Of a stretch of DNA of 64,000 bases, positions 12,305 through 24,864 are shown in pieces (the stretch's first letter is position 1; each line of letters begins with the position of its first letter). Under the pieces are notes generated by a model, which ran no database searches, was not told where the DNA came from, and worked only from the letters and a program-made list of their open reading frames with translations. Both the position numbers and the translations under genes were made by a program. The stretch is from assembly GCA_904063045.1 (NCBI GenBank), contig CAJFCJ010000016.1, positions 806,001-870,000 on the forward strand, given 5' to 3'. The stretch is from Dimorphilus gyrociliatus. Its lineage: Eukaryota; Annelida; Polychaeta; Dinophilidae.

Positions 12305-13722
12305 AAACACCATAGTCACCATCACTCTTGGCGACTGTTACCAAACTACATCAGGTCAGTAATTGTTTACATTTTGTTTTCACTATGCAACTATCACTAT
12401 AAATAAGAAAGCTATCACATCAAAAGCGCCGCCCTTATCTCTAGCTTCTCAGATTAGCTGATTTTTACCGTTGTGTTTATACCCTCTTTGTTTTATATGG
12501 CGGCCTGTCTATTTTGTGGAAAGCTTATAAAGTTTTCACAGCTCTTTTCTATAACTGCTATACGTTTAGAAAAAAACAGCGAAAATTGTATGGAATAAGT
12601 AAAAAAAAGTGCCGAGACGTCTTGTCAGGACTTGAACATTCAATCGATTCTTGTTTGTTCTCGTTCCCGTTCGTTTTTTCTTTTAAAATAGTGCATTTTT
12701 GATACTTTATATGTAGGAAATTGTAACTTTTGTTCGTTTATTATTATTGTACTTTGAATGTATATATATATTATATAAGGAAGTTACAACTAACGAACGG
12801 GTTTGTTTAAACGCTGTTTCCATAGTTACCGATAAACAAACGCCACTCTTATCAGGTATTTGTAATAAGCGGGACGGAAAGTTTTATACAAAAGGCGATC
12901 GATGGCTACCTCCTCCTGTTTAACTTATATTTATTCTAATGAATTTTCACTATTAAATTATGTAAAATTCATAATATCAGTATTAAAATCAATGTTTCCT
13001 GCAAAAGCTTTGCTTATTCTAAATCTCCATAGAATAAGAAGCTCGTAACCTTTAGACATATAATTTTGTAAAGTTAATTAAATAATTTTCAAACTATTCC
13101 CTCGTATTTAGATATTATTAATAACAAAGAATATAATACTTTTTTTATACTATTTTCTAAGCTAATCTCGTTCAACAATTTACTATTATTTATTGTTCTG
13201 CCTGAACATGTTGAAACTAGACTGCCACTTTTTTAATCTATTTCCTAAAAAAAGAACGCTACGTTTTTGTGTTCTTTTTTACATTTCGAATATCTCGAAG
13301 AAAGCGTTCTAAATTCTATTCTATTCCATAATTTTTTTAATGACGTCATTCTAAACCTATTGCGATAAAATATAAAAAATAGAACGAACAAATACACTCG
13401 ATTATTTTAATTTTACAATGAATTAAAAATGCTTATGATTTTTGGTTTAAAAATAAGGATAACACTTTTTTATCCTTATTAAAGTCTTTACAGGAAATAT
13501 TGTAGAGATATTGTTTTCATATTTCGCTAATGTTTCTTTCCTTTTTTTTATGGCCTATGAAGTCTTGTGGAAACGTTTCCCTTAGACTGTGACCTCTTGA
13601 AATCGACTATCCGTCCCAGGCGCTATTATGTTCCTCTCCTTCTTTCTTCGAATATCTTTTAATAAAAGCCTAATAAATCATCAAGTTGCCTTATAATTAA
13701 ATTTTATTAGACGTTCCCCGTC

Positions 13723-13737
13723 GTTACCATTGACAAC
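13723..13737 (+). promoter_or_regulatory. X-box-like RFX binding site
   Basis: GTTACC, a three-base spacer (ATT), then GACAAC. This fits GTNRCC-N(0-3)-RGYAAC except one base, 73 bp before the RFX start codon. A weaker copy, GTTTCCATAGTTAC, lies at 12826. Confidence 0.4.
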
Positions 13738-13809
13738 TTTTACTTTTGGTGAATACACTCTCTTCTATATTATATGTATATATATATTTATTTATTACTT
13801 TTTAGGCGA

Positions 13810-15762
13810 ATGCCGACTAGTGAAATGAATGTTCAAGGTCAAGGTCAGTCGACGGCGTCTAAAACGCCGACGTCTACAATTCTTCAGCAGACTACGGCCA
13901 ACGCTCAGCAATTTATCGTCACGAGTAAGTTTTTGTAAGCGGTGTTTACATAGTTTCTATGGTAGCATGAGAAGGGGAAGCCAGAGGGTGTATGATACTT
14001 TTATGCTATTAATTAGAAAGAGTCAATAGGTATAAAAGTTTTCCGGTGACAATTTCTGTTTTAGGATTGAAATTATTAATTAGGGATTCCGTTACCTTTT
14101 TCTTTTGTGTGAAATCATCAAACCGGTAATGAAAATTGTAATGATAATTACAATTAATGCATATATTACTGTATGCATGTATGTAATTATACATGCATAT
14201 GTATATATAAATGCATTTATATATTATTGTTAAAATTACAGATATACGGATATTCTATTTTCTTTATAAAGCTAATAGTATGTCAGTTAGCGTTTGTCAA
14301 AATGAACAGCTATCCTCATAAAATTAACTTGTAAACACACGAACTTACTAAATAAAACTTCGCAATCGGTTATGTGTCAGGAAAAAAATGATGATTGATT
14401 GGAACATAGTAATTAATTTACATAATACACTGTTTCATCTTTAAATGAGGATATGAATTACAATGCTAGGCCATTTTATTAATTGAACGAAAAAACAGTA
14501 CATATATATATATATATACAGTATATATATAATTATTAAATCTTCGTTTGCCAATTTAGCTGCTTTAGCTATTTTAAGTCAATGGAATATTAAACGTAAT
14601 GAAACTTTTCGACTATAAAACTGATTGGCCTTTAGCTGACAATTGTTTAACTGACTATTCACTAAATTAAGATTAATTAGCTATAATTAATTATGGAAAA
14701 TGAAGTTTTTAATGTGCCTTTTTTTAGTTACTAATCCGTCATCGAATAACAATGGATCTTCTGGAGAGTCAAATTCTGATGAAGGGACAACTGTTCAATT
14801 GCAGAGCGGAAATGGACCTCAAATGATCTACCAATCCAACAATCAATCTCAACCACAGTACGTTGACTCCTTAAGCGACTCCGGCGATGCCGTATCCTAT
14901 CAGTCTGCATCGGCTGCGGAAAATGAAACAACTTTACCTACCGCAATATTACGGTAGGGAAAAAGATGGATTTTGTCGTTTCACTTTTAACTGTTTTCTT
15001 AGGACCACTGCTACCGATCCTTAGCATAAAAATATTTCAATGATATCATTCCTTTGATGTCGCAATTTGTAATCTTAATCGCGCCATCTAGATGTAAAAA
15101 AATACCATATTTCGACTTGCTTACGCTATGTAGTTGCACCAACTCCCAACAAAATATTTAAAGATAGAGTTTAAGAAAGTCGTAAACAAACCGAAGGTAA
15201 TTAAGAATTTAATGCTAGAGCATTGGAGAAATATTATAGAACTATTAAGACATGTATACGCAGAATATCGGTAGTAGTGGGTATCAATTTGTTTGTTCAA
15301 ACACTTATTTCTTTTCTCACCTTCTAATATTCGAGAGCCATCTAACGTTTGTTGTCTACAAAACTTACACTTTTCCATTGGGCACTGGGCAGACTGAATT
15401 GATGATGGCATCATCGGTTTCCTTTCCCAAAGTTTGCAATACTTTGTTTGTTTTGATTTTCATTTACCTCACTTTCTTTTCAAAATAAACAACGTTTGCA
15501 TAAAATTGTTTTACTAGAGGGAAAAAGGTTATTAAAGAAGTGAAGAATGAAATCGAATTGCAAGAAATAGATCTTGTCGTGGACGGAAATGTTTGCAGGT
15601 TCTCATTTAGGCAGTATTGACGGCAATTTATGCAGCTTTCATCATTACTACTCCATATAATTACAATATCATTAAATGATACACGTAAAACTAATAATAA
15701 TAATATGAAATTATATACATGTATATAAACAATATATATATATTTATATATTTATATTAATT

Positions 15763-15798
<36 letters not shown>

Positions 15799-18700
15799 TT
15801 ATGCTGCATAGAAATTGTTGTTTTGGCAAAGCTTTTTATCTTGGTGGTTGCATAATTTCTTTACGGTTTATTTATTATTATTTTTATATTTTGCATGCTT
15901 TATACAACACTGTCGATCATATTTCTATTTTTAACGATTGTCTTTTTTTTTTTACAGACAATATACAGAATATAATTCCAGTGGAGGCATGTACACTCCA
16001 GTAACTGGAGCTACCTACTATCAAACACAAAGTGGTCATGTTCAGGTATGCAAATGGTTCACCGTTTATATAAGAATTCTTAGAAGAGCTTATGTAAAAT
16101 ACAATAATAGTGAAAATTATTTCAAATACTTTTCATATTTATTCTTTTGTATTTACTTCAATAGACTGCGTCAACTGGCCAAATTATCAACCATGGAGGA
16201 AGCATGTTCCTTGTACAAGGTACTAACGTTACTACTGATGGAGGAATAGGTAATCATACGACAAGAGCCTCTCCTGTTACGGTAAATATTAAAAAACTGT
16301 TTATGGGTAACAAATTTTTAAATGGTCACATGATGAATTTTTTTGTTTATTGTAAATTTCTTTTATAACCTACAAATGGAATACTGTATTATCTCTGAAT
16401 AATCTTTACATTTAAAAATTCAATTAACGTATTTTCTCACCATTTTATTTTTTTCACGTGTAACTTTTCAGTTAATTAAAAAAAAAACAAAGAAAGAGTA
16501 ACTACTTTATTTAGGTAAACTATTTAAAAATCAGTCAGTTTAACGTTTGGCTAAGAATAATATTTCTCTTTCTAATTTAAAAACAATACTGTCTATTTAA
16601 TTGAATTAATTTATTATTTACTTCTCGAGTTAACTAGAAACGTACTTAATGGTGAAGAAACGCGATAAGCATAAACAATACTAGATTGTTAATTTCCACT
16701 AACACATATTTGTAGGTTTTTATTTTGGAGGAGGAAAGAATAAGCATAATTTTGTCTAGTGAAAGTTTTTTTATTTAATTTTTCTTTTCAATTAATTGAT
16801 AATATATTTGATTAAACTGAAAAAAAAAGAAAAAATGGAAAAATTGTAAAGGCAACGTGAAGCAGACCACATAATAAAAAAAGAATTTTTTTTTTTAATA
16901 TTTTTATTTTTTCAAAATAGATTCTCTTTTCAGTTTTATGTGTAGACTTCTTTTCTAACATTCGCAGGAACAGAACGGATCTTCTTCTTGCCCTCGAACG
17001 GCCAACTTCGATGCCAAATCGTGGCAAAGAGAAGTGAGTGTTCGGTTTACAAAAAAAACAAAAAAAATGCCTTTCCTGGCCGGGTCTGCATGTTCACGTT
17101 GTCTCTAGCATGTCTAACAATATCATTTTTTGTATTGTATTTAATATCACGTGATGAAGCTTGTTCACTGTTTCTTCAGCGCGAATTGTCGTTGCTTGTC
17201 GCCTTATCGCTGTTAAATTACACTTTGCTTGCTAAAACAGAATTAGTATTTTTTTTAAAGGTTAGACGTAGAACGTTTACTTTCTAAGGTTTAGTCCAAG
17301 TAAATATTCAGTTTTACATCCGTATGCATATATTTGGTAGCAAAACGATAAAACCATATATGTATATGAGGATGTAAATTAACTAATAACTGAAAATGAG
17401 AATACTTTTCGTGTTTCGTCTGAAACGTATACTTTGATATAGCATGTGACCTTCGCTATAGAGAGCAACAATGAGAAAAATAAGAGTCAATGGGTATCAT
17501 TATTACATTTATTAGTTAAAACTGTAATCACAACTTTAAATTAAACATTTTATTTTTTATAAAGTAATACTTTTACTATTCAGTTCTCTTTATTGAAGAC
17601 TGTCTATTTTTCTACAGTATACTATAATAGATTCAAAATATTTCCATTAGATTTTTCTTTTCTCTATTCTATTTTCTATCGTCTATCTAGTATTTTCTCT
17701 GTTGCTCTCTTTTATTATTCAGATACTTGTGTTTCTGTATAACTTACGTATAATAATATTTAAAGACAGAATTTTATACCCGAACGTAGATTATATGAAA
17801 TTATTGTTAATTGGTTGTGTACTAAAATTTCAGGTTCAATGGCTGTTGGATAACTACGAAACAGCGGAAGGCGTCTCTCTACCCCGATCAACTTTATACA
17901 ATCACTATTTACAACACTGCAATGAGCATAAGATTGATCCTATGAATCCCGCTTCGTTTGGAAAGTTGATTCGATCAGTATTTTTGGGACTAAGAACAAG
18001 GCGCTTGGGTACCAGAGGCAATTCAAAATATCATTATTACGGCATAAGGATTAAGGCGTCTTCTAATCTGCATCAATTTCCCGACGAGCAAACAATGGCC
18101 ATGAGACAAACTCCGATGACTCAGGCTGGTAAAAAATTTAAGGGGGCTGGAGCTGGCGGAGTTGTTGGATCAGGAGCGGATTTGAATCCTGATAATGTGA
18201 TATCTGGTATTGATGGACAACACCAACAGTACTTGGGCGATCATTCAGCAGGATTATCGCCATTTGAAAGCATCAAAGTTGAAAATCTTGTATTGCCTGA
18301 AGGTGTTACTATCCACCACGTTCATGCTCTTGAAGAATTGTATAAAGAGCATGCGGAAGCTATTTTAGACGTGGTAGTTAATTTACAGTTTGCTTTAGTT
18401 GAAAGATTATGGCAACAATTTTGGAGGAATGTACCACCGAATCAACCACCCACCGTAGATTCGGACGACGATGAAGAAAGATTACCAAAGAGTACCTTAT
18501 ACGCTTTGTGTAAGCTTGAGCCTGTTCAAAAATTTGTTAAGTCGGCTGACTATAATTTCTATCAAGTTCTCGTCGAAGTACTTATACCCGATGTTCTTAG
18601 ACCTATTCCATCATCTTTGACACAGGCTATAAGAAATTTTGCCAAAAACCTTGAAGGTTGGTTGAGGGAATCAATGACTGGTGTAAACGAAGGTATGACT

Positions 18701-19312
18701 AGTATTCGTTGTGCCGCCGTTAGTGCTTTAGCTCAAACCCTGAGGCGTTACACCTCCTTAAATCATTTGGCTCAAGCAGCACGAGCGGTTTTACAAAATA
18801 CTCAACAAATTCAGCAAATGTTAAGCGATCTAAATAGAGTAGATTTGAATAACGTCCAAGAACAGGCATCATGGGTGTGTATGTGCCCTGATACTGTCGT
18901 TGAAAGGCTGCATCTCGATTTTAAAAATACACTGCAACAGAATCGAACACTAGAAGAGTGGGCTCAATGGCTAGAAAATGTAGTTAGACAACAACTGCAT
19001 CCATATGACAATAGCGGAAATGCCGATCAATTGGCCAAAGTTGCTCGGCATCTTCTCCTCAAATGGAGTTTTTATTCTTCAATGATCATACGGGATTTGA
19101 CTTTGAGATCGGCTGCCAGTTTCGGAAGTTTTCACCTAATAAGACTTCTTTATGATGAATATATGTTCTACTTGGTTGAGCACAGAGTGGCTCAAGCTTT
19201 GGGGGATACTCCAATAGCTGTGATGGCCGAATTAAAAGCTAATCAGACGAGTAAAAGCAGTGTAGTAGGAGCAACGCCTCCGTCGAAACGAATAAAAGTT
19301 TGTCAGCAGTAA
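13810..19312 (+). CDS. RFX family transcription factor (RFX1/2/3 type)
   Basis: Exons: 13810-13924, 14728-14953, 15518-15598, 15958-16045, 16165-16281, 16968-17033, 17834-19312. Phases agree and give 723 aa. The N-terminal third is Gln/Ser/Thr-rich with RFX1-3-like activation sequence (YTPVTGATYYQTQSGHVQ). The winged-helix DNA-binding domain runs from about residue 230 (VQWLLDNYETAEGVSLPRS) through RSVFLGLRTRRLGTRGNSKY to YHYYGIRIKA. The single last exon also holds the B, C and dimerisation regions. RFX1-3 bind X-box sites and control ciliary genes. The C-terminal tail (PSKRIKVCQQ) is short. The start ATG is just after the acceptor at 13805; extra upstream exons cannot be excluded. Assignment within RFX1/2/3 rests on the dimerisation region, which RFX5/7 lack. 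AATAAA at 20054 is a candidate poly(A) signal. Confidence 0.93.
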
Positions 19313-19770
19313 AGGGAAATATTCTCCCTGTTCGTTTATCTGCTCATTAAAGGTTCTTTTCAAAAAAAAATTTGGTTAGTATTCGGTTTGTAGGAGAAAA
19401 GATTTTGCTTTTTTTTTCTTCTTATACTTTAAACTACTATCTACATTGAAAAAAGAAAACGTCTTAGTTTTTTCTTATTAAATGAACCCTAACATTTTTA
19501 TTTTTTTCTCTTTTTGTTTTTCATTTAATTAATATTTTCTACATTTCATTAAATTGCTACTTACTCATTAATTTAACATAAAAAGGACCATTTATTCGTT
19601 ATAAGGATCAAAAGTTAAAAATCAAAAACACAATGACTAAAATCCTTTCTATAAATAATCAAAGTTCTTCGAAAGTCTAATTAAAGCTTTATTATAATAT
19701 TGATATTTTAACAACTGTATACTAAAGCAAAGGACAATTTATTTTTGACCCAAATGCGAATGAGCAGTCC

Positions 19771-19813
<43 letters not shown>

Positions 19814-21993
19814 TGTATATCTGATAATTTGGCTGCTGATACGTATACTTCTTTGAACCTTTCACGAAAAGTACTTTCTTGAATGTTTGTCTATTTCCAA
19901 TGGTTTGTGTTCATACTTTTTATCATGTTTGTTGAGTTTTTCTTGTGTTTTTTTTTTTTTTGCTTCTGTAAATAAGCTTTATTGTACAGCAAAATTATTT
20001 TGTACAGTACAAGTGCAGTTGTTATAAAAGAAAACTAATTTTACTTTTTTGGTAATAAAGTTGTCACGTTTGAATGTTGAAAGCTTTTTCTTAAGAAATC
20101 GTTATATGAGATGAAATGGATCTATGATTTTAGATTCGTTAAATATGTTTAAAATTGTCACAATTTTTTGAAAAATAATCTTGTTAAAGTTTTATTTCTC
20201 CACTTTCCCTTAATTTTCCACTTAACTTTTATACTTTGTATCGTATTTTACACTCTAAATTCCCTCCTCTCCTTCCCTTCCACTCCAATTATTCAGCATA
20301 CTAAAGTTTCTTCAAATTTCTTTGCTAAAGATACAAAAGACAATCCCTCTCCAATTATCTTTTTCCTATTGTCTTTCTCAAAGCCTATTTACCTTTATTG
20401 TATGAAAAGTAACAGATAAGTGAACTATGTGTACTCCTTATGCAAAATATTCTGTCTTTAAAAACTATTATGCACATGTATAATAATTAATTATGTGAAA
20501 TATACGTAAAGCGTATTTGTTACATATTTATGATGCGTAATTGAAGTTTTTCTGTGTGCACGTCTGGGTCACTCAATTATCAACGTTTTGATAAGAATGT
20601 GTATTGTTTCACAAGGATAAAAATTATGCAATGAATTAATCAATCTTCTATCGAATAATAAAAGGAAAAGCGATTGTTTGTTGAATATTCTCTTACATTT
20701 ACTGTATATTTTATATATGTATATGTATAATCTAGGCCTAAATTTTGTAAAGATGAAAAATGGTGTATTAATACGAATAAGAACACTTTGCGTATATTGT
20801 ATAGAAAGGTTTATATGTACATTTCTATTCATTTACTCTTTTCTCTTTTGCATTATTTCTTTATTCGCCAGATTATTCACAAAAAAAAATAGTTATTTCG
20901 CTTTGATGATAAGAAAGTCAGCAAATAATGATGGTGAGATCACGTTGCGCTCAGTCAGTCGTTTACGATTTCACTGGTATTTTCCTGTTTATGCCATAGT
21001 CGATTTATGTAAAATTTGCATATACTGCATATATAATCTAATGCTTTAAATGCAATATATACAATGTATATACACTCTATATGCTCTTATATTTATATTC
21101 ATTTAAATATAAACCTTCTGAGATGGATAGAGAAGAGTAATTTCTTCGAACAAGCTTTATTAACATTGATAAAATCGTTACCTGATTATGTAATCAATCT
21201 TCCAGTAATTTCAAATTCTCATGTATATTATTAGGATCTTTTATCGATAATTCTATTCCACGCTGAATATTTGGGAAACTTAGGAATTTCTCTTACATAT
21301 TTAAGCCATCTTTCTCATTTCTCTTTGGACTATAAAATCTGATTTCATACCCTTTGTTGGAGGCATTTATTGATTAACTCAACTTTTAAGTTATATCCTT
21401 AATGTTTTTTTTTTATTCCTTTACATCTTCTTCTCCTCCTCCTCCTCTCTCCTTAAATCTCTCTATTCCTCTCCTTTCTCTGTCGCCCTTCTCTTCTTCA
21501 CTTTCTCCTCATTTTTATCTAATCAATTAGATATAATAAAGATTTGTAAAAGGAAAACCGTTACAAATAGCAGTGTGTTGTTGCAGTGATACAAATGAAA
21601 CCTGGGAAGGAAACTATGTAATATAAATCCTAATTGATAAATTTAGTAATCGAGAGGCCAAGTAAAATATTCTCACTTTATCTCTCTTTATTAGATAAGC
21701 TTATGGGATAAAAACACAGTAAATAGTCTAAAAATGGAAATATACAATGACAACTGAACAATTATAGATTGTCTTACAAACGTAAAAGATTCTGGCTAGA
21801 TAAACGGACGAGAGGAGAGAGGAGAAGAGATAGAGATAGAGAGAAAGATAGATAGATAGACGGAAAAATAACTCCACCCCAAGTTAGAATTCGTCTGCTT
21901 CTAGGTTATTACTATTAATATTATTATTATTATTACTATTAAGTTTAAAATTAATTACGGCTTATTAACGTCATTGGCGTATTTTGCAGAAGA
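19313..21993. other. RFX 3' UTR and intergenic spacer
   Basis: It holds the probable RFX 3' UTR (to about 20,070), a (TA)n hairpin-prone tract at 19776-19806 and pyrimidine-rich blocks at 21420-21510. A TTTTGCAG acceptor-like site sits five bases before the next gene's start codon. No coding sequence was recognised; ORFs at 20168 and 20678 have no protein-like features. Confidence 0.5.
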
Positions 21994-23879
21994 ATGACGA
22001 ATAAAGAGATAATTGTATCTTCACCTATAGCGGATCTTGAAATACCTGACAATGTGAATTTTTCTTCGTATATTCTGCGAGAGGCGGAAAAGTATTCAAA
22101 TAATACATGCCTGGTTTGTTTATTAGATATCCTATTATAAATACCTTCGAATGGGTGCTTGTAACCGCTAATTTCTGTCCAGATAAATACGGCCTATACT
22201 AGGGAGGAATTAACGTACAAGGACTTTATAGAATTGGTTTATAACTTTGCCCTAAATTTACAAAAACGTTTCAAAAAAGGCGATAGAATAATGACATGTT
22301 TGTCAAACTCTTTTCACGTTCCTATAATTGCGCATGCTTCCATGCTATCCGGAATGATATTCTGTCCTGTCAGTCCATCTTATTCAACAAGTATAGAATT
22401 GCTTTTAGTTACAAACTGCAATTATTACATATTGAATTTGCAGTCGAACTGGAACATGCTGTCAAAATTATCAATCCTCACTGCATATTTGCGGGAAATT
22501 CGACTATTGAAAAATTGAAGAAGATGGCATTAGAAAAAATTTGCAATGTATTTAAAGAATAAATTTAAATTTCTTTTCGCCTTTATGATGTTGACAAATA
22601 TTTCTAGGTCATAAGTAATATTTACGAGATAGATGACTCTGGTAGTGTTGGATCATTTTGTGGATTTTTAAAGGAGAAAACTAGTATAAAACCTACTTTG
22701 GAAACGTGTAACGGGAGAGAACAAGTAGCAGCCATTTTGCTATCGAGTGGTACTACTGGTCTTCAAAAGGCAGTTCAAATAACCCATACAAACTTTATAG
22801 CTCAGAATTACGCTGTCAGGTGTTTAATATAAATTGTTTCCTAACAATTAATACTTTTATATATATTATTTGATGGTAAAAACTACTATAAATCCATAAA
22901 TAATGTATGCTATTACGTTTACATAGGCATCCCTATTATGACGATGGACAACACGGTCAAGAGACTGTTATTGCTACTGTGCCTCTGTTTCATGTTTTTG
23001 GAATAGTTGCTTTTCTATCTAATGCTCTCTTTAAAGGTAACTGATAGGATTAGCTATAAATCCTTCTATTTTACAAACCCTTTTGTTCGCTCTGTCCCCC
23101 TTTAGCTACTGTATATATCCATTATTTCGCCCCCAGGTTATACCATTGTTTTAATGCCTAGATTTCAACTTGAAAAGTATATTGATACTGTTTACAAATA
23201 CAAGGTAGGACTATTCCAAAAGAAGAGAAACTCTATACTCTTCTTTTTATTTTAGCCTTCAAACGTCAACTGTTTATTTATATCATTTATTCAGGCGACA
23301 ATTCTTCACGTTCCTCCAAAGATTGTTGGCCTTTTGGCAACAAATCTCCACATCAATCCAAATCATTTGAAGAGCGTTAAGGAACTTCGAGTAGGCTCCT
23401 CAGCTTTAACAGTGTTAGTAAAATGTCCAGTTCCTTTTTATTCAATTTCTATATATTTCTTAAAAATTCATTTATTAACAGGACTTTGGTAGAGAAAATT
23501 AAGTCCAAGTATCCCTTTATAAAGTGTATTAAACAAGGTTATGGCCTAACAGAATGTACAGCAGTATGCCATATGCAAACTCCAGTTTATGGAAAGCATT
23601 GCGTTATTGGATCAGTTGGATGTTTAGTACCGAATGTGAGGGCAAAGGTTGTCGATATAGATACTAGGAAAAGTCTAGAGGCAAACAAACCTGGAGAAAT
23701 TTTAATTCAGGGACTCGTTGTTACTAAAGGTTATTTTAACAATGACGAAGCTACAAGGAATACTATGGAGGGTAATTGGTTAAAAACTGGCGATATAGGC
23801 TATTACGACAATAAAGGGAATTTTTACGTAATTGATAGATTAAAGGAATTAATCAAATGTAACGGATTCCAGGTAATTT

Positions 23880-23920
<41 letters not shown>

Positions 23921-24335
23921 GAAAGGATAGAAGGTAGACGATCTCCTATTTTTGTAGGTTTCACCCACCGAACTCGAAAACCTTCTGATATCTCTTAATG
24001 GTATTGCGGACGTAGCAGTCGTAGGTATTCCAGACGATCTATCGGGAGAATTACCACACGCCTTTATCGTTAAAAACTCTAAGCTTACTCTAACAAAGAG
24101 AGAAATTATCAATTACATTAACGGTATAATGAACGCTTTTTATACCAGTTTACTTTATATATTTTTACTAATTAACATACGATTTCCCTTTATCAATATA
24201 GACAAAGTATCGTCCTACAAAAGGTTGAGAGGAGTAACGTTCTTGGACGCTATTCCTAGAAATTCAGTTGGAAAAATCCTAAGAAGAGAATTAAAGAAAA
24301 TCGACACTAATGAAAAATTTTATGCAAAACTATAA
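21994..24335 (+). CDS. Peroxisomal 4-coumarate-CoA ligase/luciferase-like acyl-CoA synthetase
   Basis: Exons: 21994-22113, 22183-22390, 22444-22547, 22608-22819, 22927-23036, 23137-23204, 23295-23413, 23482-23872, 23958-24123, 24202-24335; 543 aa, usual for the family. ANL-superfamily motifs are in order: nucleotide loop LLSSGTTGLQK (residues 188-198), PLFHVFG, GYGLTE (333-338), WLKTGD, DRLKELIKCNGFQ, and PRNSVGK with the catalytic Lys at about 524. The enzyme should adenylate a carboxylic acid with ATP, then form its CoA thioester. The protein ends AKL, a PTS1 peroxisome signal, as in firefly luciferase and its relatives. Two loop residues are unusual: Gln for the normal Pro, and Ala for the following Gly. 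The substrate is unknown; light production cannot be inferred. The 22391-22443 intron is only 53 bp. AATAAA lies at 24358. Confidence 0.92.
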
Positions 24336-24864
24336 ACTTGATTATGCAGAATTACGTAATAAAATATGTAATTATTCGTCTAATTAACAAACATACATGT
24401 GAATGTATAGTGTCTTCTTCTAATACTCTGTAAGCAATAATTTACTAGTTGATTATTAAATATTAACTACTATGTTAAAACAATAGATTTCATTCATTAG
24501 GCCTATATAATACGATAGAGTAAGCAACTGTAATAAAACAATTCACATTGTGTGCAGGTAATTTGATGAAATTGTATTATCGCTCAGTTAAAATTTGTAT
24601 TTTAACCGCTTAATTAATTATAATAAAAAGAGATTAATTTAATTTTTATAAAAAAAACTATTAAACCTTGTTTATTTGTGTAAAATTAGAAGGAAATATG
24701 GAAAAACGATAAAAATCGAACACTAGGTAACGACCAGATAAAAGTTAAAAAGTTTTGATTAAAATACATCATATAAGTATAAGAGGGAAGAGCTGTTCAA
24801 GTTGATTAGACATAAAGAACGACAGTGAAAGAAAAAACCAGTATCTCCAGTCTATAGAAGAAAG
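24336..24864. promoter_or_regulatory. Upstream region of CRAL-TRIO gene A
   Basis: The spacer between the synthetase stop and the first CRAL-TRIO gene is AT-rich, with a TAGGCCTA palindrome at 24498. A TATAAG-type box at about 24772 lies 93 bp before the start codon and is a reasonable core promoter. Confidence 0.35.

Larger units (their letters stand above)
11487..13809. promoter_or_regulatory. Head-to-head DEPDC1/RFX intergenic promoter region
   Basis: This 2.3 kb separates divergent start codons. No conserved protein is visible. It is less AT-rich than its surroundings between about 11,590 and 12,510. On the DEPDC1 side are an inverted CCAAT (ATTGG at 11593), AAAATGGCG motifs at 11670 (-), 11783 (+) and 11811 (-), and a GCGCGGG element near 11808. 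The RFX side has X-box-like sites (12291, 12826, 13723). The RFX coding exon is preceded by an acceptor (TTTAG, 13801-13805), so one or more non-coding RFX 5' exons probably lie in this interval. Confidence 0.55.

Noticed and set aside
12514-12702. Plus-strand ORF of 62 codons in the DEPDC1/RFX spacer
   Set aside because: No domain, no splice context, and composition like the surrounding promoter DNA.
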